From contig JALNLN010000005.1 in the NCBI GenBank assembly GCA_023267855.1, forward strand, positions 1 through 64,000: a DNA stretch of 64,000 bases, written 5' to 3'. Each line of letters begins with the position of its first letter. Position 1 is the first letter of the stretch. The notes under the pieces are model-generated. The model had not been told where the DNA came from and did no database searches. It was given only the letters and a program-made list of their open reading frames with translations. A program made the position numbers and the translations under genes. Shown piece by piece: positions 1-8,103 of this stretch. This DNA comes from Candidatus Geocrenenecus dongiae. Its GTDB lineage: Archaea; Thermoproteota; Nitrososphaeria_A; Caldarchaeales; Wolframiiraptoraceae.

Positions 1-591
1 ATCAGGTGTATTCAACCATATATTTTTTGCTTTACATTCATCATATGCTTCTGGATGAACCCATAATGCATATATCGTTTTTACTATCTTTCCTTTCAAC
101 AACTCTGGTTCCTGGCTCTTTATTTTCTCTATTTTTCTCTCGAGAAGTCTTACATGTTTTGGAGCTAGCCTAGTCTTCGTCTCACCGATTACGGTAATGG
201 AGTCGCTGGAACCATAGATATCTAGTTCAACATATGGTTTCACAAGCATCCCTAAACTCACAGTTATTCCCTTCTCTCTAAGCCTCTTCTCAATAATAGA
301 CCTAGCTTCTTCTTCTAAAGTTATACTAACCTCATCAATATATTTAACTATGTATCTAAGAGTTCTGGATGTACGCTTTTGCTCTTCAGCTAGCCTTGCC
401 ACAGCTTCTCCAAGCTTAGCAACAGTGTCTTCAAGTCTAGCTACAGCTTCTTCAAGCTTCGCTAACCCATGTCTTAACTCTTCTTGACCTCTCCTAAGAT
501 CTTCTATACCTATTAGTCCTGCTACAGTATACCTGAACTCTTCATCTTCTTTCAGTATTCTCAGAATCTCTTTCTTAATATCTAGAGTCAT
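1..591 (-). CDS. PD-(D/E)XK nuclease-like protein with coiled coil (3' end outside window)
   Basis: The frame is open from an ATG at 591 to the window edge, giving 197 codons with no stop, so the C-terminus is missing. Residues about 35-75 form a heptad-like coiled coil (repeats of the type KLEEAVARLED). After it comes a fold resembling the archaeal DUF3782/RecB-like nuclease family: an acidic residue in VELDIYG, then the strand VIGETKT, which fits the D...ExK nuclease core. Such proteins are common, often multicopy, in thermophilic archaea and their role is unknown. The coiled coil and ExK motif are seen; the nuclease assignment is inference. Confidence 0.6.
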   Translation of the reverse strand, partial: MTLDIKKEILRILKEDEEFRYTVAGLIGIEDLRRGQEELRHGLAKLEEAVARLEDTVAKLGEAVARLAEEQKRTSRTLRYIVKYIDEVSITLEEEARSIIEKRLREKGITVSLGMLVKPYVELDIYGSSDSITVIGETKTRLAPKHVRLLERKIEKIKSQEPELLKGKIVKTIYALWVHPEAYDECKAKNIWLNTPD

Positions 592-1115
592 CTTTGATTT
601 CACTAAACTATTGTTCAAGCTAACTTATAAATATCTAGAAGTAGAGCTAGATACCTCTTCTACAAGTTTTATAGCTTTAGATTTCTTTCAGACATTCCTC
701 TAGGCCCCTCTTTCGGAATTTTTAGTCAATGTTACATATATTATTTTTCAAGCCCGAGCCATCAGTTATGGAACATTATTTAAAATTTAATTCGACTCTC
801 AAACTGTGGAAGACTTAAAGAATGCGTTTTCATAATGGATAGAGACGTTGTAGCTGTGATAAACCTTCAGATGTGGAGAGAAGGGTTCCCCCCAAAGAGT
901 CCTCAATGAGCTAATCGAGAGGGAAGGGTTAAGTAGAGGTAATGAATCACCACTATCCCTACTTAATTCAGAACCCAAACTATTAGAGGCGATCATGGAG
1001 ATCTGAAACATGCTATATTGCAAGTCACTTCTTCACTACCCTTCATAATAATATTATTCTGATTCGCTGAAAGATAGCGAAAAATATATTTCGTTATATT
1101 TAACTTAATTAATGT
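592..1115. other. Intergenic region with transposase remnant
   Basis: No intact gene is visible in these 524 bases. The only coding-like stretch is a frameshifted OrfB tail at 823-1006, listed separately. The rest is AT-rich. Confidence 0.6.
823..1006 (+). pseudogene. IS605-family OrfB (TnpB-like) C-terminal remnant
   Basis: Reading from 823 gives a segment ending in MDRDVVAVINLQMW, which matches the last conserved block of IS605 OrfB/TnpB proteins, where a CGF..DRD(V/L)NAA(I/L)N motif carries the final catalytic Asp. A one-base frameshift near 890 moves the frame to NELIEREGLSRGNE and on to a stop at 1004-1006. No N-terminal part, start codon or element ends are present, so this is a dead fragment. 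A second, more decayed copy of the same tail lies at about 2310-2470. Confidence 0.55.
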
Positions 1116-1985
1116 ATGGATGGTTTTGATGTAGGTTTTCTCTTTTGGCTCTTCCTCTTATTGTTGATCTTTATTTGGCCTCAGTATAGGCTTAAGGCTC
1201 TTCAAGGCGCTAGGCTCAGTCTTATCAGGAAGCTCGAGGGAAAGCTTGGATGCAGGGTCATTACGCTAATTCACCGACAGGAGAGGATAGGTCTCTTCGG
1301 GATACCTTTCTACCGATACATAGACATAGAAGACTCGGAACATGTGCTTAGAGCGATTAGAACCACTCCTCCCGATATGCCGATAGCGATCGTAATCCAT
1401 ACACCTGGAGGTCTTGTTCTTGCAGCAGCCCAGATATCTCTCGCTCTAAAAGAGCATAAAGCAAAGACGATAGCCATTATACCGCATTACGCTATGAGCG
1501 GTGGAACACTTATAGCTCTCGCGGCAGACGAGATATGGATGGATGAGAACGCTGTTCTCGGCCCTGTTGATCCACAGTTAAGCGATCCGAGGTATGGCGC
1601 GATTCCAGCATCCTCACTCTTAAGAGTCGTGAAGGAGAAGGGGAGAGATAAGGTTCGAGAAGAATACTTGATTCTCGCCGACATAGCGGAGAAAGCGGTG
1701 AAGCAGATGGAGAATCTTGTCTATAAGCTGTTAGAGGATAAGATGGGGGAGAAAGCGAGAGAGTTGGCGAAGATTATGGTTGAGGGGAGATGGACTCACG
1801 ATTACCCGATAACAGTTGAAGAAGCTAGAAGCCTCGGGATACCGGTTAAGACCGAGATACCTATCGAAGTTTATCAGCTAATGGAGCTCTATCCTCAGCC
1901 AGCCGCCCTCAGACCGAGCGTTGAATACATACCCGCACCCTATGCTCCACCGAAAAGTCGGAGAAGTGAGCAACAAAGACAGTAA
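1116..1985 (+). CDS. Membrane-anchored SDH-type serine protease (ClpP/crotonase fold)
   Basis: 289 residues. Residues 5-25 form one hydrophobic membrane anchor. The rest matches the SDH (PF01972) family of ClpP-fold proteases common in archaea: IVIHTPGG at about 90-97 forms the oxyanion region, HYAMSGGTLIALAADEI carries the candidate nucleophile Ser in AMSGG, and the AVLGPVDPQ strand follows. The C-terminus is Pro-rich (PAPYAPPKSRR). It probably cleaves membrane or membrane-proximal proteins. No partner gene is adjacent and the gene appears to stand alone. Family assignment is confident; the substrate is unknown. Confidence 0.8.
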   Translation: MDGFDVGFLFWLFLLLLIFIWPQYRLKALQGARLSLIRKLEGKLGCRVITLIHRQERIGLFGIPFYRYIDIEDSEHVLRAIRTTPPDMPIAIVIHTPGGLVLAAAQISLALKEHKAKTIAIIPHYAMSGGTLIALAADEIWMDENAVLGPVDPQLSDPRYGAIPASSLLRVVKEKGRDKVREEYLILADIAEKAVKQMENLVYKLLEDKMGEKARELAKIMVEGRWTHDYPITVEEARSLGIPVKTEIPIEVYQLMELYPQPAALRPSVEYIPAPYAPPKSRRSEQQRQ

Positions 1986-2551
1986 CTCCTTAATCAAAGA
2001 AAAATTTTTCATAACACTTCCACTATAGCAGTAGAAGACAGCGCTCTCAAGAAATTGTGAGGAATAATGTTCAATAAACTTGTTTAAGCTCTAATTAACT
2101 AGTAGGTAGTAAGATGTTTTAGAAACTCTTTAAGTTCAAATATATTGAGAAATAAGTTCGGTCATATATACATTATTAGGAGGAGAATCGATCATATATG
2201 TCTTCTGAGGCAGGGCGCTTCTCATGGTAGTGAAGGTGAAGTTGAAGATAAGGTCTTTGAGAAGCGGTAAGGAGGTAGTGAGCTCAGCGTTTGTCAACTC
2301 TGGTTTCGAAGCTGAGACACTGCAATACGGTCTAATATTGGATAGAGATACTATAAAGTCTTAAACCTTCAGATACCGAGAAGAGTTCACCTAAAAATCT
2401 TAACGAAAATAGAGGTAGAAACAGTAAATTATCATCCATCTCTACTCAACTTAGAATTCTCCAGAGTAGCTAGTTATCAATCTTTTAAGGATACAGTGTC
2501 TAGAATGTTTATGAAATCTTAATTAGAAGATGTAGATATATTTGATAAGAG
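1986..2551. other. Intergenic region with pseudogene debris
   Basis: 566 bases without an intact gene. It contains the chimeric aspartyl-protease/OrfB remnant at 2224-2470. A TATA-like stretch (catatatac, about 2163-2171) and a purine-rich GGAGGAGA (about 2179-2186) survive upstream of it, so a real transcription unit probably once began here. Confidence 0.5.
2224..2470 (+). pseudogene. Chimeric remnant: aspartyl-protease-like N-terminus joined to OrfB tail
   Basis: From ATG 2224 the frame reads about 33 residues (MVVKVKLKIRS ... SGKEVVSSAFVNSGFEAET) that look like the start of the small retropepsin-like aspartyl protease family found in archaea, in which SAFVNSGFE-type strands precede the active site. 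It then runs directly into LILDRDTIKS and a stop at 2362. LILDRD and the following sequence resemble the OrfB tail at 823-1006, more heavily mutated. This looks like a deletion that fused two genes, after which both decayed. Confidence 0.45.
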
Positions 2552-2950
2552 GTGCCGAGTGGAGAAGTTAGAGAGGAGGCATTGGATTGGTGGAGGGAGG
2601 CGCAGCATAATCTTAGGCAAGCTAGAAAAAACTTTGAGATTGAAGAGTATAGTGTGTCAGCTTTCCTCTGCCATCAAGCTGCTGAGAAAGCATTAAAAGC
2701 TCTATACATAGTCATGAAGATGCGTCTACCTCCCAGGGGCCACGACCTAGTAAAACTAGGCAGGTTATTAGATGCTGGAGAGATAATAGATGAATTGAAG
2801 ATACTCAATCCACACTACACCATATCGATGTATCCAAATGCTGCAAACACTATTCCAAGCGAGCTATATAGCAGAGAAATGGCTGAAAGATGTATACGGG
2901 CTGTTGAGAAGGTTATGCAGTGGGTTAGGTCGGTGGGTGGGCTGCCTTGA
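2552..2950 (+). CDS. HEPN-domain protein (toxin of HEPN-MNT pair)
   Basis: 132 residues from a GTG start. It shows the HEPN fold signature: an N-terminal helix with WWREAQHNLRQARKN, then FLCHQAAEKALKALY at about 38-52, and the RNase-type R-x4-6-H motif in MRLPPRGHDLVKLG at about 58-71. HEPN proteins of this class are ribonuclease toxins neutralised by a partner nucleotidyltransferase. Its stop codon overlaps the TTG start of the MNT gene by 4 nt, the usual operon arrangement. It sits in an accessory segment between transposase debris and a homing endonuclease, consistent with horizontal movement. Confidence 0.85.
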   Translation: MPSGEVREEALDWWREAQHNLRQARKNFEIEEYSVSAFLCHQAAEKALKALYIVMKMRLPPRGHDLVKLGRLLDAGEIIDELKILNPHYTISMYPNAANTIPSELYSREMAERCIRAVEKVMQWVRSVGGLP

Positions 2951-3291
2951 AGAATGAGCTTGAAAAAGTAAGATTATCAAGTAGGCAGAAGAGAGAGCTA
3001 ATATCCTTCTTAAAGCATCTCAAGAAAGAATTAAAGGTAAGAGAAGTCTACTTATTCGGCTCAAGAGTTTATGGAGTACCTCTAAGAGATAGCGATCTAG
3101 ATATACTCGTTGTATCTGAAGAATTTAGTAAGCATTCCTTCATAGAGAATATGGAAGCTCTAAGCAGATTATGGAATGGATCTTTCACGCTCGAAGCATT
3201 CCCATATACTCCTGAACAGATAGAAAAATACAAAGGAAGGAAAACAGTGATTACAGAAGCTTTAGAAAAAGGAGTTAGAATAGAGCTCTAA
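2947..3291 (+). CDS. MNT-type minimal nucleotidyltransferase (antitoxin)
   Basis: 114 residues from a TTG start that overlaps the HEPN stop. The polymerase-beta-like core is clear: YLFGSRVYG at about 36-44 and DSDLDILVV at about 49-57 give the GSxxxG...DxD catalytic signature. Antitoxins of this type inactivate HEPN toxins by AMPylation/oligoadenylation in the characterised HepT-MntA system. Whether this pair works that way is inference from family and gene order. Confidence 0.85.
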   Translation: MKNELEKVRLSSRQKRELISFLKHLKKELKVREVYLFGSRVYGVPLRDSDLDILVVSEEFSKHSFIENMEALSRLWNGSFTLEAFPYTPEQIEKYKGRKTVITEALEKGVRIEL

Positions 3292-3735
3292 TAGATGTTA
3301 CGTCGGCTCAAACAATATGAACATTGTTATTAATACTGAAAATGGTTTAGTATGCAGTCAGTCTTCTATAAAATATTTTTCATGGACTATTTCATAATGT
3401 AAGTTAAAAATATTTATCTGACGGTTAAACAGAATTTGGTACAAAAAGTAGGTAAGATGATATGAAGTATGAAGTCAATATTGATCTTTCTGAGCTGAGG
3501 CTATTTATCAAATCGTACTTTTTATCCTTTCATCATACCAACATATTGATAAAAGCGCTAACCATCAAATATTTCCCTAACTATGAAAAATCAGATTATG
3601 ATGAGTTTTTAAGGGCCTTAAGGATTTTTTGAATACAAAGAGATTAATGGTTGAAACCGTGAGAAAATCTAAAGAGAAAACATAAGATATTATGAGCATA
3701 GCATTAACTGAGCGTTTGTTCAGGAAGTTGAGAAG
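3292..3735. other. Intergenic region with one small ORF
   Basis: 444 bases between the toxin-antitoxin pair and the homing endonuclease. The only ordered feature is the 56-codon frame at 3462-3632. No repeats, tRNA or inverted ends were seen. Confidence 0.4.
3462..3632 (+). CDS. Hypothetical small protein (56 aa)
   Basis: ATG at 3462 follows a weak purine-rich GGTAAGA. The product is 56 residues with an amphipathic, hydrophobic centre (ELRLFIKSYFLSF) and an acidic tail (YEKSDYDEFLRAL). I do not recognise it. It could be a truncated gene or a chance frame; its length is marginal and no neighbour supports a role. Confidence 0.25.
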   Translation: MKYEVNIDLSELRLFIKSYFLSFHHTNILIKALTIKYFPNYEKSDYDEFLRALRIF

Positions 3736-5037
3736 ATGCAGGTAAAGAAGTTAAGTAGTAGGTCAGTAAAAGAAGAATTAGCAAGAGTAGCCGTAAAACT
3801 ATACAATGAAGGGTTGGGATGCTATCAAATAGCTAAGGTAATATCATTTGAAGTAGGCCGACATTACTCAGCAGACCAGATTAGGAAAATGTTGAAAAAG
3901 GCAGGGTTAAAAATGAGACCGGCACCTAACGAGAAAAAGATACCCTTCAGCCTCAAAGATGATGTCGCAAAGATAGCCATAGAAAATGGGACAAAGGCCG
4001 CACTACAATACATGGAAGAACAAGGATATTCAATCACAAAGACGACGTTGATAAGATGGGTTCATGCAAAACAGGGAATATGCAGGATCCCACCAGAACT
4101 AGAGAAAATAACACGAGAGGCAGCAAAAATCTACGAAAAGGAGAAGATAGGCGCCTACCGATTATCAAGGAAAATACTAGAGAACTATTGTATAAACATA
4201 AACCCGAGACAGCTGATCAACTATATTAAGAAATATACCAAAGTCAGAACAAATAAGGAAAGCTTACACTTAGCAGCTAAACATGAGCTAAAATCCTTCA
4301 ATGGAACAACAGAAGAAAAATACTATATGGTGGGATTTAGACTTGGAGACTTGTATATAAGAACAATATCTGACTACAGGATAATGGCGAGCGTCTCCTC
4401 CTCAAGACCAGCAATGGAGGAGATAATTGAAGAAGTATTTAGCAGATATGGGCCTATAGATAAACATGTCTACAAACATAATAAATATGATATTTATGAG
4501 ATATCATACAGAGTTATATTGCATCGCCCATCTTTTGACTTTTTAATTCCTTTCAGATTCCCTGAGGAAAAACTTTCAGATAAAGACTTCTATGCTTTTA
4601 CATCAGGTATAATTGATGCTGAAGGTTGCATTAGCTTGGCGAAAACAAGCATAGAAAAAGACCACGTAAATGTAACAATTGACATAAGCAATAAAAATCT
4701 TGAACTACTAACTAGGATCAAAGAAGAACTTATCTCAAGAGGTATCATGAGTTTCATCAGAAAATCGAAGACACTTAGAGGAGATCCATTCTACCGTCTA
4801 GTTGTAAGAGAGAAGCAAAGTGCACTGAAACTGCTAAGAAGCCTATCATTAAAACATAAAGAAAAACGGCTAAAACAGAAACTTGCAATAAAGGTGGTAG
4901 AAGAAAGATTAAAATGGAGTCAAGTTAGGCAAAAAGTTGAAGAAATCAGGAAAGAAATAGAAGTAGAATACAATAAATTCCAGAAGAAGCTCGAGGAGAT
5001 ATGGATTACTAGGTGCCTCACAAGAAGTCTATTATGA
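3736..5037 (+). CDS. Free-standing LAGLIDADG-type endonuclease with N-terminal HTH repeats
   Basis: 433 residues. The N-terminal ~175 residues hold about three helix-turn-helix-like units (for example LGCYQIAKVISFEVGRHYSADQIRKML near 27-55, then YSITKTTLIRWVHAK, then IGAYRLSRKILENY...PRQLINYIKKY). Residues ~195-380 form a LAGLIDADG domain with a degenerate first motif (YYMVGFRLGDLYI) and a clear second one (FTSGIIDAEGCISLA, about 288-302). The C-terminus is a charged coiled coil. The gene is not inside another gene, so it is free-standing. The LAGLIDADG match is seen; DNA cleavage is inferred from family. Confidence 0.75.
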   Translation: MQVKKLSSRSVKEELARVAVKLYNEGLGCYQIAKVISFEVGRHYSADQIRKMLKKAGLKMRPAPNEKKIPFSLKDDVAKIAIENGTKAALQYMEEQGYSITKTTLIRWVHAKQGICRIPPELEKITREAAKIYEKEKIGAYRLSRKILENYCININPRQLINYIKKYTKVRTNKESLHLAAKHELKSFNGTTEEKYYMVGFRLGDLYIRTISDYRIMASVSSSRPAMEEIIEEVFSRYGPIDKHVYKHNKYDIYEISYRVILHRPSFDFLIPFRFPEEKLSDKDFYAFTSGIIDAEGCISLAKTSIEKDHVNVTIDISNKNLELLTRIKEELISRGIMSFIRKSKTLRGDPFYRLVVREKQSALKLLRSLSLKHKEKRLKQKLAIKVVEERLKWSQVRQKVEEIRKEIEVEYNKFQKKLEEIWITRCLTRSLL

Positions 5038-5566
5038 TAGTCTAGGGTTTAGACTTTCTTAAAATGTTAGGATCCAACGATGTTTGAGGTATGTGATGGT
5101 CATCCCTATGATAATATTTTTAAGTAGAGTGCGATATTTCTTTGTAAACGATTGGTTTGATGTTTTCAACATGGGTATTTCTTAATCTTATCATTAACCA
5201 GTTATTATCATTAAGTTCGCACATCATGAATATTTGAAATCCAGGTTTACTCCTTAATTGCTGGGAGAATATTTTAATTGTTTGTGTTATGAGAAGGTTC
5301 ACTTAACCCATAAAAACATTTAGCAGCAATCAAAACATTGTGCTTTTAGGAGCTGAGACATCAAAGATCACGATAAAAATGGAATACGAGGAATGCTATA
5401 GTCTCGTAACTTCTATTGAAAAACCCTATTTCACATGAAGATAGTATATGCTAACTCTTTACGACAATCCGCCATCAATGTTGCATCTCAGTTCTTTTGA
5501 AAGTAATGCTGAAACCATTAACATTGAAGTCAATTGTAATTATCGACTAGTAGATAAGAGCAGGGG
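5038..5566. other. Intergenic region, no supported gene
   Basis: 529 bases downstream of both the endonuclease (+) and uS19 (-). Short frames exist on both strands, for example about 33 codons on + ending near 5438 (contains TSKITIKMEYEECYSLVTS), but none has a convincing start or known family. uL22 and uS3, which normally follow uS19, are absent. Confidence 0.4.
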
Positions 5567-6006
5567 TTACTTTAACGGGACATACATAGAACTTCCCGCA
5601 CATCCTCGTATAAGGATGTGTTTCGGGTCGCCCCGACCCCTGCTCTTCCATGTTTTACTTGTTTACATGTTATTGCGAATTCTCCTAGTCTATGTCCTAT
5701 CATTTCTGGTCTTATCTCTACTGGTATGAACTCTTTACCATTGTAGACGTGTATTGTTAGTCCAACCATTTCTGGTAGTATGACCATGTCTCTTGCATGT
5801 GTTTTTAATGGTTTTCTAGGTGTCTGCCCCTTCTTCAACATCATTTTGTATTCTTTAATTTTTTCTAGTAGTTTAAGCTGTGCTGGTGTTAATCCTCTTT
5901 CCAGACTTCTCCTCGCTCTACTTGGAAGCAGCTTAATCACCTGATCCATACTCATCTGCTGTAGTTGGTCTAGCGTGTACCCTCTGTAGGTAAATTCTCT
6001 AGGCAT
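5567..6006 (-). CDS. rps19: Ribosomal protein uS19, interrupted by a 29-nt intron
   Basis: Small-subunit head protein. The body is typical of archaeal S19: [41 protein letters not shown] and [24 protein letters not shown]. Read straight through, the protein then leaves the family sequence ([16 protein letters not shown], stop at 5572). Removing 5593-5621 joins 6006-5622 to 5592-5567 and gives [16 protein letters not shown], the expected archaeal uS19 C-terminus, for a 136-residue product. The join falls within codon AGT. It is the last gene of a fragmented S10-type cluster, downstream of uL2 and a small ORF. Confidence 0.9.
5593..5621 (-). other. Candidate archaeal pre-mRNA intron (bulge-helix-bulge) in uS19
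   Basis: On the minus strand the order is CCCG (5627-5624), bulge AAA (5623-5621), 8-bp inner stem CACATCCT/AGGATGTG (5620-5613 with 5606-5599), 6-nt loop, CGGG (5598-5595), bulge AAG (5594-5592). CCCG pairs with CGGG, so two 3-nt bulges flank a 4-bp helix, the exact substrate shape of archaeal splicing endonuclease. Cleavage after the second nucleotide of each bulge removes 29 nt and restores the conserved protein end. The outer exon-exon helix is weak, as in relaxed BHB variants. Confidence 0.85.
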
Positions 6007-6067
6007 ACTATACGCATATTCTATCCAAGATTTAAGTATATAGTTTTCTAAGCCAGGTCTTCAGAAT

Positions 6068-6310
6068 CTAGATATAGTATCCAGCTATTGCTTCTTTCTT
6101 CCTCCTTCTCTCCAACCAAGATTTTATGAATTCTTCTATCATGCGTTTATTATATGGATCTCTCCAAGCATATTCGAGTGCTTGGCATTCATTTACTCCA
6201 CCAACAAGTCCGAAATGCATTAACAACTCATAATACAAATCTTGTACTTCAGATCTACTTAACCGTATACCCATTTGAGATAAAATTAGAGATAATACAA
6301 GCAAACTCAT
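6068..6310 (-). CDS. Hypothetical protein (80 aa) between uL2 and uS19
   Basis: 80 residues. The start ATG at 6310 is preceded on the minus strand by GGGGAA, a plausible ribosome site. It has a short hydrophobic N-terminus (MSLLVLSLILSQ) and a basic C-terminal helix (FIKSWLERRRKKEAIAG). I recognise no family. It occupies the normally tight uL2-uS19 junction, co-oriented with both, so it is probably translated from the ribosomal transcript. Confidence 0.5.
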   Translation of the reverse strand: MSLLVLSLILSQMGIRLSRSEVQDLYYELLMHFGLVGGVNECQALEYAWRDPYNKRMIEEFIKSWLERRRKKEAIAGYYI

Positions 6311-6409
6311 AGTTCCCCGAAGAATGCAGTGATCAGTAACGTATAAGCATTCTTATAATGTTAGAGAGCTTTAACCGGTAATTGAGATTGGATAGGCTTC
6401 TATTTTTAT

Positions 6410-7129
6410 TTACCTCTTCTTTCTACCTGTTCTTTTAGCAGCTATTAATCCAACTTTTCTTCCAGGTGGAGCAAATCTAGAGACAGTTTCTGGTCTTCCA
6501 GTCTTCTTTCTAGTTCCGCCGAATGGGTGGAGGGCTGGAACCATAGCTACTCCACGTGTTCTCGGATATGGTCTATGTTTTGCTTTCATCCAGTGGAATT
6601 TCTTACCAGCTTTCAGGAATGGTTTATCATGTAATCCTCCACCCGCTATCGTTCCTATGACTGCTAGAGCTTTAGAACTTACTTCAACCATTTTTTTCGA
6701 AGGCATCATCAATATAGTCTTTCCACGTGATTGCGACATTACTACAGCATATGTTCCTGCAGCTCTTACAAGTTTACCGCAATCTCCTGGTTTACGTTCT
6801 ATCATAGATACCAGAGTACCTTCAGGAGTTTTTTCCAACAATACTATGTTTCCAGGTTTTATAGAGGCTTCTTCACCCATCTCTATTATCTGACCTACAT
6901 GCATGCCTTCTACTGCTGGTATAGTAAATGTTGTTCCATCTTCTAGAGCTATTTCTGCTATAGGAACTCCTCTACCAGGATCATGATGTAGCTCTTTCAC
7001 GTATCCTAGAAGTAGCTTTTTCTCTCTAATGAGCATGGAGGGGTAGCCAACCTTAAACTTCCTCTTAAGCGATGCTTTGAATGTTGGTGAACCTCTCCCA
7101 ATCCTCTGCGCTCTTATCCTCCTACCCAT
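6410..7129 (-). CDS. rpl2: Ribosomal protein uL2
   Basis: 239 residues, normal length for archaeal L2, part of the peptidyl transferase region. Diagnostic segments are RGSPTFKAS at the N-terminus, AGGGLHDKPFLKAGKKFHWMKAKHRPYPRTRG in the centre, and HPFGG...GRPETVSRFAPPGRKVGLIAAKRTGR at the end. The His of the conserved HP(H/F)GG loop is present, though the usual Asp before it is Leu (ALHPFGG). Co-oriented with the uL3-uL4-uL23 block but separated from it by archease, a surface protein and an opposed SPOUT gene. Confidence 0.97.
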   Translation of the reverse strand: MGRRIRAQRIGRGSPTFKASLKRKFKVGYPSMLIREKKLLLGYVKELHHDPGRGVPIAEIALEDGTTFTIPAVEGMHVGQIIEMGEEASIKPGNIVLLEKTPEGTLVSMIERKPGDCGKLVRAAGTYAVVMSQSRGKTILMMPSKKMVEVSSKALAVIGTIAGGGLHDKPFLKAGKKFHWMKAKHRPYPRTRGVAMVPALHPFGGTRKKTGRPETVSRFAPPGRKVGLIAAKRTGRKKR

Positions 7130-7251
7130 CTTAAGTTCACTCTCCTTACCCAGCTACAACCAACAATATTAAGATTGACCCTGACCCATATTTTAAAGAA
7201 TTCTATTTGGGGAAAAGTAATCTATGAGACTCTAAGAATAATTTTGGGAAA

Positions 7252-8091
7252 ATGGTTAATAAGAGAAATGTTAGAGTTGATGTGCTGATCCCTTCTTCAT
7301 TCTCAGCTGAAACACCCCACATTAGAGAGAAAACTTTAAGGATAGGTATGGTTGCTAGATATCTAGCAGCTTTTAGAATTGAGACGTTGATAATTTATCC
7401 TGAAGAATTAGAGAACCCCATGTACGAAAATGCAGAATACATTAAGCTTATAATGGATTACCTTAATACAGCGCCATACCTTAGGAAAAAGCTATTCCCA
7501 TTTTCACGTAAATTAAGATACGTGGGTATTCTCCCCCCACTCAACATTCCAACCCATCCAGAAGAACCAACAATAAACGTACATCATTTTAGAGAAGGAT
7601 TAGTGGTACGGTCAGACACATATTCAATTATAGAAGCGGGTTTAAGTAAACAGATAAAGATAAGTAAAAAACTCAAGAAGAGATCTAAGGTTATAGTAGA
7701 AGTTGAACCTGTAAACGGCAAACCCAGATTCAGGGTATATTCTAGGAGGAAAGCTGAAGTCTACTCAGGATTCAAGACAACAATTGTTTTAGAGAAACTT
7801 GATGAAATTGTGAGAAGCTATGATTTGAAGATAGCTACATCTAGGCTTGGGTTAGATGTGAGAAGTGTCTGGAAGAAGTTGGAAGAAGATTTAGGTAGAT
7901 GTAGTAGGGTCTGCATAGTATTCGGAGCATCTAAGAGAGGTCTATATGAAATAGCTAAACTTCATGGAATAGATCTCGAGAAAACATTCAACTATATTTT
8001 AAACACTTTTCCAAATCAAGGAGTAAAGACTATAAGAACAGAAGAAGCCATCGCATATACGCTCTCAATACTAAACCTCATCACTCCATAG
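7252..8091 (+). CDS. SPOUT-family RNA methyltransferase (DUF171/C9orf114-like)
   Basis: 279 residues. The N-terminal strand VDVLIPSS, then GILPPLNIPTHPE near 96-108, then a C-terminal trefoil-knot signature VCIVFGASKRGLYEI ... FPNQGVKTIRTEEAI identify the archaeal SPOUT/DUF171 group related to eukaryotic C9orf114. The central ~80 residues resemble an inserted RNA-binding OB/PUA-like module. Members are predicted rRNA or tRNA methylases binding S-adenosylmethionine. This gene commonly sits beside uL3 in archaea; here it is on the opposite strand between archease and uL2. Confidence 0.8.
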   Translation: MVNKRNVRVDVLIPSSFSAETPHIREKTLRIGMVARYLAAFRIETLIIYPEELENPMYENAEYIKLIMDYLNTAPYLRKKLFPFSRKLRYVGILPPLNIPTHPEEPTINVHHFREGLVVRSDTYSIIEAGLSKQIKISKKLKKRSKVIVEVEPVNGKPRFRVYSRRKAEVYSGFKTTIVLEKLDEIVRSYDLKIATSRLGLDVRSVWKKLEEDLGRCSRVCIVFGASKRGLYEIAKLHGIDLEKTFNYILNTFPNQGVKTIRTEEAIAYTLSILNLITP

Positions 8092-8103
8092 AGATAACGA
8101 TAC

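Noticed and set aside
5120..5302. 60-codon minus-strand frame
   Set aside because: GTG start without a ribosome site, no family, in a gap that looks like decayed sequence.
5567..5621. uS19 explained by simple frameshift mutation or programmed frameshifting
   Set aside because: A single indel does not restore the family ending; the exact 29-nt removal with a 3-4-3 bulge-helix-bulge does. Kept only as the alternative to test.
5448..5729. 93-codon + strand frame overlapping uS19
   Set aside because: Its 3' half is antisense to uS19 and its sequence ([17 protein letters not shown]) is a shadow; the start has no support.
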